DNA of 64,000 nt from Cyprinodon diabolis (lineage: Eukaryota; Chordata; Actinopteri; Cyprinodontiformes; Cyprinodontidae), in NCBI GenBank assembly GCA_030533445.1, contig CM060076.1, forward strand, positions 28,494,103-28,558,102, written 5' to 3'. Positions 46,299 through 64,000 of the stretch are shown here, piece by piece. The number at the start of each line of letters is the position of its first letter. The first letter of the stretch is position 1. The notes below the pieces were generated by a model. That model saw nothing but the letters and a program-made list of their open reading frames with translations. It ran no database searches and was not told where the DNA came from. The position numbers and the translations under genes are program-made.

Positions 46299-47081
46299 TT
46301 ATGCACTGTCTAATAATTCTACTGATTGGGGGAATATATATATATTAGGGAGAATTGGTCCTAGCACCGATCCCTGTGGTACTTCACAGGTAACCCTGGA
46401 GCATGAGGAAGATTTGTCATTAAAGTGAACAAACTGAAATTGGTCAGATAGATATGATTTAAACCTGTCTAGTGCTGTTCCTTTAATTCCTACAAAATAT
46501 TCAAGTCTTTCTAAAAGAATATTATAATCAACTGTGTCAAAGGCAGCACTGAGATCTAACAGGACAAGGACAGATACAAGTCCATTATCTGAGGCCATGA
46601 GAATATCATTAGTGAGTTTCACCAGAGCTGTTTCAGAGCTATGATGAGCTCTAAAGCCAGACTGAAATGATTCAAAAAGTTAATCATGGTGTAAGTGGTC
46701 ACACTCTTGTTTGGAAACAATTTTCTCAAGAATTTTAGATAAGAAAGGAAGATTGGATATAGGTCTATAATTGACCAAGTCATCTGGGTCAAGGGACGGT
46801 TTCTTAAGTAAAGGTTTAATTACAGCAACCTTAAAAGCTTCTGGTACATATCCCTTTAACAGGTATCGATTAATCACATCTAAAATGGAGGAGTAGATCA
46901 AAGGGAATACTTCCTTAAAAAAACGGGTTGGAAGTAGATCTAAAATACAAGTTGAAGGCTTAAATGAAGACAATCGTTTTGCTAACTGTGAAAGTTCAAC
47001 TAGATCAAAGTAGTCTAAACCCAGCTCAGAATCTATGGCTACCTCAGATGCTGCCATACCTTCCAGAGAAAAAACAATCAT
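46299..47081 (-). pseudogene. LINE reverse transcriptase, broken
   Basis: The first piece, 47081-46680, carries VIKPLLKKPSLDPDDLVNYR and PISNLPFLSKILEKIV. A TAA at 46680-46682 interrupts it. The second, 46622-46299, carries LLDLSAAFDTVDYNILLERL and EVPQGSVLGPI. The catalytic YADD box follows after further breaks at 46270-46284 and reads YADGT, with the second Asp replaced by Gly (GGT for GAT). The motifs place it in the L2 group of LINEs. Confidence 0.88.
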
Positions 47082-48276
47082 AGTTAGAGGAGTGTAAAAT
47101 CAATCTTATTAATAAAGAATCCCATAAAATCTTTACTGTTAGGAGCAGGTGGGAGAGATGGTTCAACAGAGCTATGGCTCTGGGTGAGTTTGGCAACTAT
47201 ATTAAAAAGATATCTAGGATTGTTCTTATTATCCTCTATTAATGAGGAAAAATATGCTGCTTTTGCTTTACAAAATGTCCTCTTATACAGCAGTACATTA
47301 TCTTTCCAGACTAGGGAGCCAGCTTTCTATTTTTAAAGTTCTTCATTTTCAAAGGGGCTGCATTGTCTAAGGCAGTACGCAGAGAAGTAGCAACACCATC
47401 AACAAAATCATCAACCTGTGAAGGGGAATAAACTAAACTTTTGCCCACTGCAGCGCTGCTCAGTGACACAGAGGAGAGAGAAGTGAAACAGATTCTTTAA
47501 ATTGTATAACTGCATTATCTGATTATGATCTGCTAAAGTGAAACCTTCTTTTGGGGAAGGAGAACTCTGTTAAAGTAATCCTGAAGGCTATTAAAAAGTT
47601 GTCAGAGGGAACAGAGGTTGTGAGGAAATACTGTTATTTCTTCAATGCCATATATCAGCACAAGGTGCAAAGTATGAAGATGAATGTGTTGGAGTATTCG
47701 CATTTTGAACAAAGCTAATAGCATCTAGGATAGCATTAAAAAGCTATGACTTTCAATGCCATCATGGATGTTAAAATCCCCCACTAGTATGACCCTGTCA
47801 AATTTCAACCCCAAATTAGATTGCAACTATGAAAACTCACACCAAATCAGATAGGAACTCTGAAAAGTCATCTAAAAATTTAGAGTAAGGACCTGGTGGA
47901 TGATACAAAGTAACAAAGAAAAGAGGTTTTGTGGCTTTGCAATTTGGATATGGGAAACTAAGGGTTAAATGTTTAAAAGAGTTGTAATTATTAACTGCCT
48001 TTGGAGTAATCAGAAAGTCAGACTGAAAGATTGTTGCTACGCCTCCTCCTCACTCAGAATTTCTAGGTAGCTGAACATTTAAATAACTAAAAGGAGTTGC
48101 CTCATTTATGCTCACATAATCCTCTTGCTGCAGCCCAGTTTCTGTAAGGCAACATAAATTAATTTGAGATCTTATGTTAAACAGACCACATTGAACCTTT
48201 TAAAAATTTTCCCCAATTGGAGTTATTTTTTTTATTTTAATTAGATTATCAATATTTAATCCTTTGGGATTATTTT

Positions 48277-48792
48277 CTAATTTATTTTATTTTGGTACTG
48301 GGTATGAATGGGTAACAGTAGAGAAGCTGCAGAGAGGTCTGTGTAAACTACGACTCTGCTTCCTACTCTGCACCCTGGGTTGTCATGGTTTTGGAGGACT
48401 AATAAATTGCTAGAAAGAGGAGCTGCACAATCCAAAGTGGGATGGATGCCGTCTCTTCGAATCAGACCAGGCTTTCTCCAAAAGGAGTGCCAATTATTAA
48501 TGTAGCCCACGTTGTTTTCAGGACACCACTTAGACAACCAGTGGTTGAATAACGACATGTGGCTAAACATGTCATCACTGGTCAGATCAGGGAGGGGACC
48601 AGAGAAAATGACGGAGTCCGACATTGTTTTGGCAAACTTACACACCGAAGCAACACTAATTTTAGTGACCTCCGATCCGCGTAACTGGGTGTCATTACCG
48701 CCAGCGTGAATAATAATCTTACTGTATTTAACCTTATCCTTAGCCAGCAGTTTCAGGTAGGATTTGATGTCGCCTGTTCTGGTCCCCAGCAA
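48277..48792 (-). pseudogene. LINE ORF1, SGNH/esterase-like domain
   Basis: A 171-residue open piece contains HAGGNDTQLR (the GGND block of SGNH hydrolases), DSVIFSGPLPDLTSDD and LIRRDGIHPTLD (the Asp-x-x-His block). Upstream, after a stop, the reading continues as TLVIGSSIVRNV, the first SGNH block. Such esterase domains occur in ORF1 of CR1/L2-clade LINEs. The start here is not the original one, because the conserved first block is outside the open piece. Confidence 0.82.
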
Positions 48793-49060
48793 ACATTTGA
48801 CTATGGTGCCACGTTTCTGACTATAGAGCTGCCAATTACCAGAGTGGGCTTCTGAGTCGGTGCATCACTGAGTGGGGAAAAACGTTTAGAAACATGGATA
48901 GGTTGGTGGTGACCAGTGGGCAGAGATTCCTGCCTACGCTTTCTGTGTACCATTACCCATCGCCTGGCAGCTCAGGCACTTTTGAAGGACCACTACCTGG
49001 CGGTGTCCCTGTTCTTGGTGGCTAAACATGTCAACTGCCTAAAGCCAGGATACTAACTCT

Positions 49061-49864
49061 AACACCCTTGCTTCCTAACTTAAAAAATACTACAGCTATT
49101 ACACATACCATTATCACTAAAGGAGGTGAAGGAATAATTGAGCATCTGACACAGAGAGGAGGAGAGAGGAGAGGAAGAAGAAAGAGTTGGAAAAGATTTA
49201 AGGGAGGGAGGGAGAGAAGCCATAGCGAGTGCTCAGTAGAAAAGTGCAGCAGAAGGCACTATGTTTTAAAGTGCTTCTGGACAATTAGAATTACTTATAT
49301 ACAGATAACATATAGATAACACAGTACTACGTATATATAGATAACATAGAAAAAAGAACTTAATTAAGACAGAGATAGCCTGAATAGCAATGATGGGTCT
49401 CACCAAAAGCGGAAGTAATATAGGTTTTCATTCTTGATAACATTTAGGTGTTGCACTCTTAGTTAATTACTTATTGTGTGACATTTGGTGTTTTAAGGTT
49501 TTTATACTAGAAATGTGCTTTTCATGTAATTTGACACGGTGTTTTGCTCTTAAAACAAGTTTCCATGCTAAAGTGAAATGAAACCTTACTTTACTCTCTG
49601 AACAAGATCACAGCATCCTATGAATACACTCCAGGCAACAATTGAAAGAGAAGAAATTATAAAAACACAAAAAGTTGAACACCATGCAAAGAAGAGAGTG
49701 TATTTTGTGAGTCAGTTTAAGTATCGCAGTTTAGTTTCATTAACATACACTGAGGCAGCAATTTACATCTCACAATGGTATTTACACTCACTTTGACAGC
49801 TGGAAGCACACCAAACTAAATATCTGAGGTTTCAAAAGGGTAAACCAATAACTAAATGCTGAGT
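49061..49864. other. Intergenic stretch before duplication unit B
   Basis: Purine-rich patch at 49155-49215 (GGAGAGAGGAGAGGAAGAAG), otherwise AT-rich. It may include the 5' UTR of the LINE. No gene. Confidence 0.35.
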
Positions 49865-50293
49865 AATAACATTAAGTTAGCCATTATATTCAGGCAGAAT
49901 GTGTGAGTGTATATGAAATAAAATGTTTATCAGTTGATTAAATTCTTTTGAGATTTTAAAGCTCAATAATGTTATTTGAATTCCTAGTATTCATAAATCT
50001 TTAAAAACATTTGCACATGTACTGACCTAATCTTCTGTACAAGATGAGAATTGGTAATAAATCTAAATTATGAGAATGTTTAGATGCCTAATTTTTTTGT
50101 CTTCACATGAAAGTTCTACAAATTTAAAATATTTTTAATATTTGTTTTTCATATCTTTAATATGCTGCTTATGATGAAGCCAAAAAAAATTACAGACCAG
50201 TGCTTCTTTTTTATAATTAGAATAACGTTTCCCAAATTTCAGTCTGTGTTTTAAAGAAATTTATTTTGAGTATAATAGTTTGGATTTGTCCTC

Positions 50294-50608
50294 AGGGGCT
50301 GCACAGTGACGCAGCAAGAAGGCATGGGGTCTTGCTGCATGGAGTTTGCATGTTCTCCCTGTGCATGCGTGGGTTCTCTCCAGGTACTCTGGCTTCCTCC
50401 CACAGTACAAAAACAGGACTGTTAGGTTAAGTGGCTTATCCAAATTCTCCAAGGTGTGTGTGTATGTGAATGGTTGTTTGTCCTGTTTGTATCTGTGTTG
50501 CGCTGAGATGGACTGGTGACCTGTCCACCGAATGACAGATGGAGATAGGTACCAGCACCCTTTCCGACCCCAACTGGGATAAGCATGTTGGAAAATGGAT
50601 GGATGGAT
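50294..50608 (+). mobile_element. Dispersed SINE-like teleost repeat with 12-bp target duplication
   Basis: GGATTTGTCCTC (50282-50293) and GGATTTGACCTC (50609-50620) flank a unit that starts AGGGGCTGCACAGTGACGC, has CATGGAGTTTGCATGTTCTC and GATGGACTGGTGACCTGTCC, and ends in an ATGG microsatellite. The equivalent site in unit A near 36764 is empty with one GGATTTGACCTC. The long duplication implies LINE-type insertion. Confidence 0.88.
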
Positions 50609-50727
50609 GGATTTGACCTCTTCTGAATATTACAGATTTTGCAACAGACAAGATAAATGTAATATAGATTCCATAAGAAAATCATGAAATAGTTGTTTGT
50701 CCACTTGTTTCACCACAAAGACTTAAT

Positions 50728-57330
<6,603 letters not shown>

Positions 57331-57410
57331 TTTAGTTAACTCAGCCCGGGAGAACAGAGAGCGAAAAAGATCAAATCTAGGTCCCTCCCTCCATACAAAA
57401 AAAAGTCTGA

Positions 57411-57420
57411 TCAAAGTTCA
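57411..57420 (+). promoter_or_regulatory. HNF4/DR1-like site upstream of copy B
   Basis: CAAAGTTCA at 57412-57420, about 82 bp upstream of the start codon, is the counterpart of 43800-43808. Confidence 0.35.
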
Positions 57421-58666
57421 TGTTGCATTTGAGGTGTGTTAGCAATTTTACTTACTTTGGAGCATCTAGATGAAATCTGTCTGGATCAAATCTCAGAGGA
57501 TCCTTGAAGAACTTTTCCATCGTCCCAGTAGTATAGTAACTATACTAGGGGAGGCCTTGGTGTACCCTATACTTCTGATTATCAGATATTATGATTTTTA
57601 GAACATCTGATTCTGAAAGTCAGAATAACATCTCAAATGTAGCAAAAAAGATACATCCATCCAGTGTTGAAACTAGATATTTCCTGAATTTCATCATCAT
57701 CAGGAATGAAACCACTAGATTATTAGTTCCCTTTTCTAGGATTAGCCAAACTACTTACATTTCTTTTCTGTTAGAATGAAGAGACTGAACTTTTTAATGA
57801 TTTTTAGGACATTCTTCATATTCAAACATATTCATACATACACTGAGTTACACTGCCATAAAACACATTGGGAAACTCCAGAAAATAACATCATAATTTC
57901 AAACATTAAACTGCACATGAAAAGTCACGTTTTACTTTTGATCTTTTTGAAAAAAAATGTGCATTGGCCAATCAAAGTAAATCCGAATTAAAGACATTTG
58001 AGTTTGTGGTTGTTTGTGAGAAAAGGTTCAAGTGGTTGGAAGACTCTTAAAAGGCACCATAAACAGTTGTTTTGTGTCCAATCATGTGTTTCCAAGCCAT
58101 TCTTTGAAACTAAACACCAATAGAGTAACTTAAGTGGTGATTTTAGTGTCTTTAGTTCATAGGCGTAACTTCCTTAAGGACTTGTGTGGACATGTCCCCA
58201 CCAATCTTGACCGGTAGGGGGACAGTCCCCACCAATATTTTGTACACGTATTTTGCTTTCGTTGCTGTGTATATCTGATTAAATCCCCATTCATGCTGCT
58301 CCTCAGAAAGAAAATAAAAAAAGTTCTCCCCGCTGCTCACCGTCCACAAACCCCGACAAAAAAACTCAGAAAAAAGAATCTGTTGTCTCTCGCTTTCTCC
58401 CCATCACCCCCCTCCGCCCTCTCCCCATAACACCTGTTGCTTCCCTCCAAAAATGCTAACCCATTCAGGGACAGCAGTGGACTCAGACTTGCAGGTGAGA
58501 GGGACTTGTGGAAATATTAAGACCTAATTTTAGTCAGGAGAGACTTAAAGTAGTAAAAGAATAGAGAATAGTGTAAAAATAAGTTAATACCGTATTTAAA
58601 ATATAACTGAACCGTTGGAAAAAAAACTCAAACCACTTTTTTCCGACCCTGTTATGTCAGCTACAC

Positions 58667-59005
58667 TAGAGTCCTGCAACGGGTCGGGTACCCGCGAAAA
58701 ATACATAAATAAAAATAAACGGGTCGGGCGGATATTTTTTTAGTGCGGGCGGGTAGTTGTTTTTTTTTTTTTTATGCGTGTGTGTTGTTATGGACATCAG
58801 AAATGTTATATTAATCAGGCACTGGGTGCAGCGCAGCGTACAATAGCCTATGATGTGTTAACGGGTCGGGTTGCGGGTTAAATATCAACGGGTCGGGTTC
58901 GGATTTGAATAGAAGATATCCGCGGGTGACGGGTCGGGTTCGGTAGTCATCCTAACGGGTTCGGGCGGGTGCGGGTTGGTAAAACTCGACCCGTGCAGGT
59001 CTCTA
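58667..59005. mobile_element. hAT-like MITE with CGGGTCGGGT repeats, 339 bp, nested
   Basis: AGCTACAC is exactly duplicated at 58659-58666 and 59006-59013. The ends are TAGAGTCCTGCAACGGGTCG and, on the complement, TAGAGACCTGCACGGGTCG. At least four ACGGGTCGGG motifs and several CGGGCGGGT variants cluster inside both ends, a typical layout for subterminal transposase-binding repeats. Confidence 0.93.
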
Positions 59006-59664
59006 AGCTACACTACATTCAGTATCGTTGCCATAGAAACAGACAACAGTGCCAATATATCAGAATTATACTAAAACACACGCAAATAATTTCCCACATA
59101 AAGAACAGGACTTTCAGTCCATTACAGTTTTCCGTTTTTAGAGGGTTGTTTATTTTGCGTTTATTAAGTGATGGCTGTGGTATATTAGCTTTCACTGCTA
59201 TAAGCTTTCGCAGCAGTGATTGATTAATTTAAACACCTGCTCTACTGATGGTCTATCGGAGTTGGTGTTTAGGTTGAACTTAAAGAACACCTTTTATTTG
59301 AAGCTTCTTGTAGCTACTGTTTTAATCCCGGCTTCACTTAAAACTTTTTCCTGACCTTGTTATATATTTGTCATAGTGTTGACATTCAGTAGCAAGCACT
59401 GCGCCCCTTTTTCTTTTATATGTACACGTACATTTAAGATTTAGCGTGTTATGTTGACAACTCATGAGCAAGCTGCTTTTTGCAATCTAGCAGGAAGGTA
59501 AGGATAGGATCTTGCAGGTGTGATGTCACTCTGCAGTGGTTCCAAAGATAAAAGATTTAAACAATTTTGGCATTGGAATTTCAGATTTAAGAGAGTTAAA
59601 AAGTTCACTTAGTAAAAGTGCAAATAATAAATCTGATTACTGATTACTTTTGAGCTGGTTGAAC

Positions 59665-59795
59665 ATACTGCGACAGACTGGTGACCTGTCCAGGGTGATC
59701 CCACCTCTCACCCAGAATGTGGCTAGAGATATGCACCAGCACCGCCTGATCCCACTGAGGGATAAGGTTAAAGAAAATGGATGGTTGAACATAGT
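59665..59795 (+). repeat. 3' half of the ATGG-tailed dispersed repeat
   Basis: ACTGCGACAGACTGGTGACC, GAGATATGCACCAGCACC and AAAATGGATGG match the 3' half of 50294-50608. Confidence 0.65.
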
Positions 59796-59834
59796 CCACT
59801 CTCGCAGATTCTATCAAATCAGTATTGATACCCT

Positions 59835-60180
59835 CAGGGGCGGATTTAGGAAATTTGGGGCCCTAGGCAAAGACAGGCAGGGGGCCCCCTGAGAAGAAAA
59901 CCCATAAAGCAGACCCATTCTACAGATAGAGAAATGTTAATAGAATAGACATCCATTATTTGTTCTAGGTTTTGTCCCTCTCTTCTTGTCCCTTTTTCCT
60001 CTCTATTTATCAGCGTTCTGATGGCATTTTAGCCAAAGGATTTTCATCAAAACATAATTAATGTGCACAAATAAGGAATAGTTGTATTAACTATACATGT
60101 AAACAGAGTTCTATGGGGCCCCCAGGAACTTGGGGCCCTAGGCAACTGCCTAGTATTGCCTAATGGTAAATCCCCCCCTG
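59835..60180. mobile_element. hAT-like MITE, 346 bp, nested
   Basis: GATACCCT is exactly duplicated at 59827-59834 and 60181-60188. The ends are CAGGGGCGGATTTAGG and, on the complement, CAGGGGGGGATTTACC. GGGGCCCTAGGCAA blocks lie near both ends. No coding sequence. Confidence 0.93.
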
Positions 60181-61185
60181 GATACCCTGCTGGTGGATGT
60201 TCTTGACAGAAAGACGGAGTTGCTTAATCATATTCTTCTTAAGGACCCATAAGATCTTGTCCGAGTCCTGGTTTAAAAGTAAATTAATTTTAAAAAGTGA
60301 CCTAAAATTGACTGTCAATAAATATTCTACAAAATTGATATATTTATTTGATTTCTTTGATTTGTACTGTCTGTTTAGATTTATGTGATATTTTTTGCAC
60401 AAAATATATAAGTGAATATTGTAACAGTTTTGTTTTCAATTGTAAGCATTAAATTGATAAATGTTATTCACATTTTTTTGGCTTTATCCTTTCCAACAAA
60501 AAAAAAAAGGCGTCGCGCAGGTAGCTCCCTTTCCTTATGAGCCGTCCCCACCAACTTTCACCATAAAGTTACACCCTTGCTTTAGTTTGACAATGATCCA
60601 TGATTACATTCCATGAAAGCACATTTATTATATTATAAGCAGATTATTATATGTTAAATTATTATTTATGCTGCTAACACAGAAATTTGAAATGAACTTA
60701 CTTATTTAAAAACACAAGAAAGTGAAGAAAGGAGCAGCTTTTAAAAACGACCTGTGTGAGATAGATCATCTGCCCTACGTCATCACTGCCTAATTCTTGT
60801 TTCATCTCATTGACATCATCCACTTCTTTGTTTGCTCTATTCGTTTAAACACAACATAAAACGTATGGTTCACCAACTATACCACAAGGAATGGTAAACT
60901 TTAATTTAGTTCTTACTTCTCCAGGATTTCAGGATGTCTTCAAAGTTCCATGATGCAAAAGGCGAGTTGATTGCTGTTGTTTCTTGACCTACAAAGTTAT
61001 GATTTGAGCAAAGCTGAATAAAAAGCATCACATTAAAATGATCCTCAACTCAATATAGATGGTTAAACAAAAAAGGTGGTGATAACGTTTTAAAAAAGAT
61101 CTTCTGTTAAATCTAACTCTAAATATGATTCGGTCAGGATGAAAATTTGTGGGCCACCATTCAAAATTCTGATCTAATATCAATG

Positions 61186-61979
61186 ACCTATTCTTATTAT
61201 GTATTTATTTCCTTAATTTCAGTAACTCCATGGAAACTAATTGTATGGAAAATTTGCACCCTAAATTGTGTTTTCCACCCTTTATTGGGATTTTCTTATG
61301 CCATTACTTGTTTCAGTTAAGATTATTTTAGGTTTACAGCTATTGCTTATTCCACACATAGCACAAGAGCTGGAATTGTCAGAGGTACTGAGTTTTAGGA
61401 TTCTTAGTTGATTTTTGACAAGGTTCTACATTTTTTTCATTTTTTTCCCCACAGATTCAATTTAATTTGATGCAGAGCTCCAGTATCCCTCAAAATCACA
61501 GTAAATTCTCAAATATCATAACAGTTTTCTAGACATTTCGTAGACAGTTTTATGTACTCTCCCCTGAAAGACAGCCAATCCTGTTGTGCAGCTCATCAAA
61601 CATATGGGGTGGTGCTGTCAAATACAGTGGTTAAAGGCATTCTCAACATTCACCCTCAGCCCCTGCATTATTATCCTTCCAACTTAAATTTGATAAAGTG
61701 GAGTGATACAATCACTAAGTTAAATGCACTTAGGTCTTCAAATTGCAGGTCAGTGTTTTCTCCATGGGCCCCATGGCTAACAACCATCCAAATGACAAAA
61801 ACACTGTTGCACACAGTATTCTGCATGAATACACAACATTAAAACATCTTATTGTCGAGGTTTAAAACGGAGGACCCAGTATTCAAGGCAAGACAGGTAG
61901 TGGGATTACTTCAGAAAGGCAGATTTGCAGTGGCTTGGGGGTGTAGGGCACTAACCTCTGCAGGAGAGAAACAGGTTAG
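61186..61979. other. Intergenic stretch, no gene seen
   Basis: AT-rich sequence beyond the edge of relic copy C. Nothing recognised. Confidence 0.4.
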
Positions 61980-62705
61980 TGTCATGATCTGCCCTGATAG
62001 CTGGCCTTAATTGTTCCTTTCACTCATCTGCCTAACACAGCCCAGTCTCTAATTATCAATGATCTCACCCAACTGCGTCTCTTCCTTTGTATTTGGCTAA
62101 GGTCCAGCTATCGGGGCCAGATCATTGTTTTTTTGCTGTTTGTTTATTCCCTGTTAGATGTCTTTAGGTTCTGTTTTCATACGTTTAGTTAGTCCAAGGT
62201 TCATGTCCCTGTTTCAGTGAGGAGATTATTCTGGAGCACAGTGTCTTAAGGCTAGTTGATTCCCTAACCAGTGGTGAGAGCGATTCTGATTTCCTAATTC
62301 CGTTCCCTCCCACCCACTGGCCCTGTCTGTACTTGTCTGATCTGTTCACCTGAACCTCCTTTGGACAGCAGCTGGATTCTGTCTGTCTTTCTCTGTGTGT
62401 TTCTGTCTGAGCTGGTTGTTCGACGCATAGGACTCTGAACCTGCCTTCATGCTCTGAGGATCCCTGGAAGCCTTGATCCCTCTGTTCCTGTTTGGGTCGG
62501 AACCTCTGATTGAGTAGAGAACTCCTGGGTCCCTGAACTGTTTTTGCCTGATCTGTTCTCCCTTGACCTGGATCAGCTTCCTGCATGTTCTCTGGGGCTG
62601 CAGCATGGGGGACATGCTGGGAGACTGAGGGCCTCATCTCATTGGCAGTGCATTGGCTGATCCTGCCTATCATTGAGGAAGGACTGATCTGTTAAACCAG
62701 GTAAG
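61980..62705 (+). repeat. Possible solo LTR
   Basis: It begins TGTCATGATCTGCCCTGATA, a start typical of several teleost gypsy-type LTRs. It is pyrimidine-rich on the plus strand, unlike its neighbours, and ends near AAACCAGGTAAGTG. No target duplication or CA end could be fixed. A minus-strand open frame of 162 codons inside it has no protein-like features. Confidence 0.3.
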
Positions 62706-63660
62706 TGACTAACTCTGATCATCTTCTCCTGTCAGATTCACTTTAGTGAACTCAGTCTAAGACAGCTGAGAATCTAAGCCACTCCTCCAATCAGAGGGAC
62801 ACTGAGAAGGGGATGGTTTGGACAATTCTATGGTCACCTGACTACAAATGGGCACAAAATATAGTTCAAAGTGAATAAGAAGATATCAAATATAATACAG
62901 CATGATTGTGTATTTCATTGTAAGAGCAGATTCTATGCAATCTTTTTTTGGGAGTTGAATGTTCCCAGTTCCAGACCAACAAGTAACATCCATATTTGCC
63001 AAGAACCCCCCTATATTTGTGTGAAATGGTTTGTTCCCACTTTAGCTGAGCTTGATCATGCTGCCTAAGTTAAAGTTTTCATAAATAAAGATAAAGACAG
63101 TAATCATTTCAATTGAAAACTATTAAATACTAATACATAAAAAAAAGGTTCCTGTCTGGACTACATGCTGGACAGTTGGAAACAGGAAGTAACCTACCTC
63201 AACATATAAGTACATTTCCAAGAAGTAAAAGTTGATGAAGAGGTTACATACGTTCGGAGTAAATGATCACAAATGACTTTTGGTTTAAAAATGATAGAAC
63301 AGGAGGTAAAATATACAAGTTATGCACAAAGTGTGATATCTATGAGTTAATATAAAAATATCACAAATTACATAATTAAAAAAGTTACAAATTCAGGCAT
63401 GTTTATCTGCTTTAATGCTTCTATGCTCATTTATATACTCATATTTATACAATCATTTTGCGTAAATACATGTTTACATTTTCAGTAACAATTAACTGCT
63501 GCACTCACAGATAAGTATGCATTTACTATTGTACAATTTTATGTTTTAAAATGGTTTTTGGCATGAGCTCGCTTTTAAAATTAAATAAATGTTCCTCCCA
63601 AAATCATATAAAATATTATTCTAACAAAATTACGGTCCCTTCACATGTACAGATGTTTCT
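62706..63660. other. Intergenic stretch, no gene seen
   Basis: AT-rich, nothing recognised. Confidence 0.4.
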
Positions 63661-63664
63661 AGAC

Positions 63665-63738
63665 CATGGGTTCCCAAGTCCAGTTGTCTCGAGTCTTGCA
63701 GGTTGGTAGCTGTCGACGACTGGACTTGGTTACCCCTG
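63665..63738. mobile_element. Minimal hAT-like MITE remnant
   Basis: GGGTTCCCAAGTCCAGT on the left and CAGGGGTAACCAAGTCCAGT on the complement at the right match the ends of a very common teleost MITE, with almost all of the interior lost. No target duplication seen. Confidence 0.5.
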
Positions 63739-64000
63739 CTTGGGGCAATAATAAATCAGCAGAAAACATAAAAAAAAAAAAAAAAATTCGGGCAGCGTTT
63801 AAAGCATCACAGTATGACATCATGTCAGTTTACCTTAAGGGTTTAGTTTCACAGAAGTACACTGATAAGGCACAAAAGGTTCAGGGTTATTAAAAAAGGA
63901 TTATAAGGCCTAAATGATTTGCAAGAGTAAATAAAGACATAGATATTAAATCGATTCAACAATAAAGCTAGCTTCCATCGTCTGATGCAGGAGAACCAAT

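Larger units (their letters stand above)
44828..49060 (-). mobile_element. L2-like LINE retrotransposon, long but decayed
   Basis: The 3' end (minus strand) is at 44828, with a TTTACATAGTGCCAATTCAC-type terminus, preceded by a UTR. Reading 5' to 3' on the minus strand there is an esterase-type ORF1 (48792-48277, extending frame-broken to about 49030), an endonuclease region with many stops (about 48200-47500, HPPGPYSKFLDDFSEFLSDL), reverse transcriptase pieces (47081-46299) and C-terminal pieces (45991-45426). About 4.2 kb remain. No frame is intact, so it is dead. Confidence 0.9.
58158..60579. mobile_element. hAT-like element with two nested MITEs, in relic copy C
   Basis: CTTTAGTT at 58150-58157 is repeated exactly at 60580-60587. 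The ends are CATAGGCGTAACTT on the left and CAAGGGTGTAACTT on the complement at the right. GTCCCCACCAA motifs lie just inside both ends. The 2,422 bp include the insertions 58667-59005 and 59835-60180. No transposase frame is recognisable, so it is non-autonomous or decayed. Confidence 0.85.
57450..61185 (-). pseudogene. CYP46A relic copy C (exons 13, 11, 10 only)
   Basis: Exon 13 is at 57544-57456 (89 bp, YYTTGTMEKFFKDPLRF), with its donor. Exon 11 is at 60836-60752 (85 bp, KEVDDVNEMKQELGSDDVGQ). Exon 10 is at 60988-60917, 72 bp against 73 in the others because one C is missing in the GCCAATCAA region, so the frame breaks; a GGA-to-TGA change also lies in it. Exon 12 is absent, and in its place is the hAT-like element 58158-60579. 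Exons 14-15 are cut off by the junction with unit B at about 57446, and exons 1-9 are missing beyond about 61185. Intron sequence matches copies A and B, so this is a genomic duplicate and not a processed copy. Confidence 0.92.

Noticed and set aside
62185..62673. 162-codon open frame on the minus strand
   Set aside because: The composition reflects the pyrimidine-rich plus strand of a probable LTR. There is no domain, no splice context, and the frame starts arbitrarily.

Overview
This is an AT-rich vertebrate window, almost certainly from a teleost fish. The evidence is vertebrate split genes with GT-AG introns (ccdc85c and CYP46A, which are near neighbours in human) and a typical teleost mobile-element load: Ty3/gypsy, Tc1/mariner, an L2-like LINE, tRNA-type SINEs and many hAT-like MITEs. 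The species cannot be fixed by eye. No bacterial features are present.

Layout. Positions 1-3801 hold the 3' part of a decayed Ty3/gypsy retrotransposon: RNase H, integrase with one in-frame stop and one frameshift, polypurine tract and a repeat-rich 3' LTR. From about 3.8 to 33.9 kb there is no convincing gene. This stretch lies 3' of the first-exon splice donor of ccdc85c and may be largely its first intron. It contains a nearly complete Tc1/mariner element with a DD36E triad (7794-9013), a decayed relative (about 27.1-27.5 kb), a hAT-like MITE with a target-site duplication (15255-15624), SINEs, and non-coding DNA, some of which looks like conserved non-coding sequence. Exon 1 of ccdc85c (minus strand) is at 33892-34597, with a more CpG-rich probable promoter upstream, followed by an inverted pair of 20-bp minisatellite arrays.

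The main gene content is a tandem pair of minus-strand cytochrome P450 genes of the CYP46A (cholesterol 24-hydroxylase) family, each with 15 exons that can be traced base by base. Copy A (37824-43704) has a 2-nt expansion in an A run of exon 4 that puts a stop in exon 5. Copy B (50728-57330) is open throughout and gains a short C-terminal tail from a 1-nt change just before the ancestral stop. They lie in a duplicated unit of about 7.5 kb (about 36305-43840 and 49865-57445). A third, truncated copy C (57450-61185) keeps only exons 13, 11 and 10, and the place of exon 12 is taken by a hAT-like element that itself carries two younger hAT-like MITEs, all three with recognisable 8-bp target-site duplications.

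Between A and B sits a long decayed L2-like LINE (about 44828-49060, minus strand) with an esterase-type ORF1 and a reverse transcriptase whose YADD motif reads YADG. Intron 5 of copy B has collected a 558-bp element with an 8-bp duplication and a near-perfect 140-bp-arm palindrome. Shared and private insertions order the history: C separated first, a SINE then entered intron 12 of the A/B ancestor, A and B duplicated, and each copy then took its own insertions.
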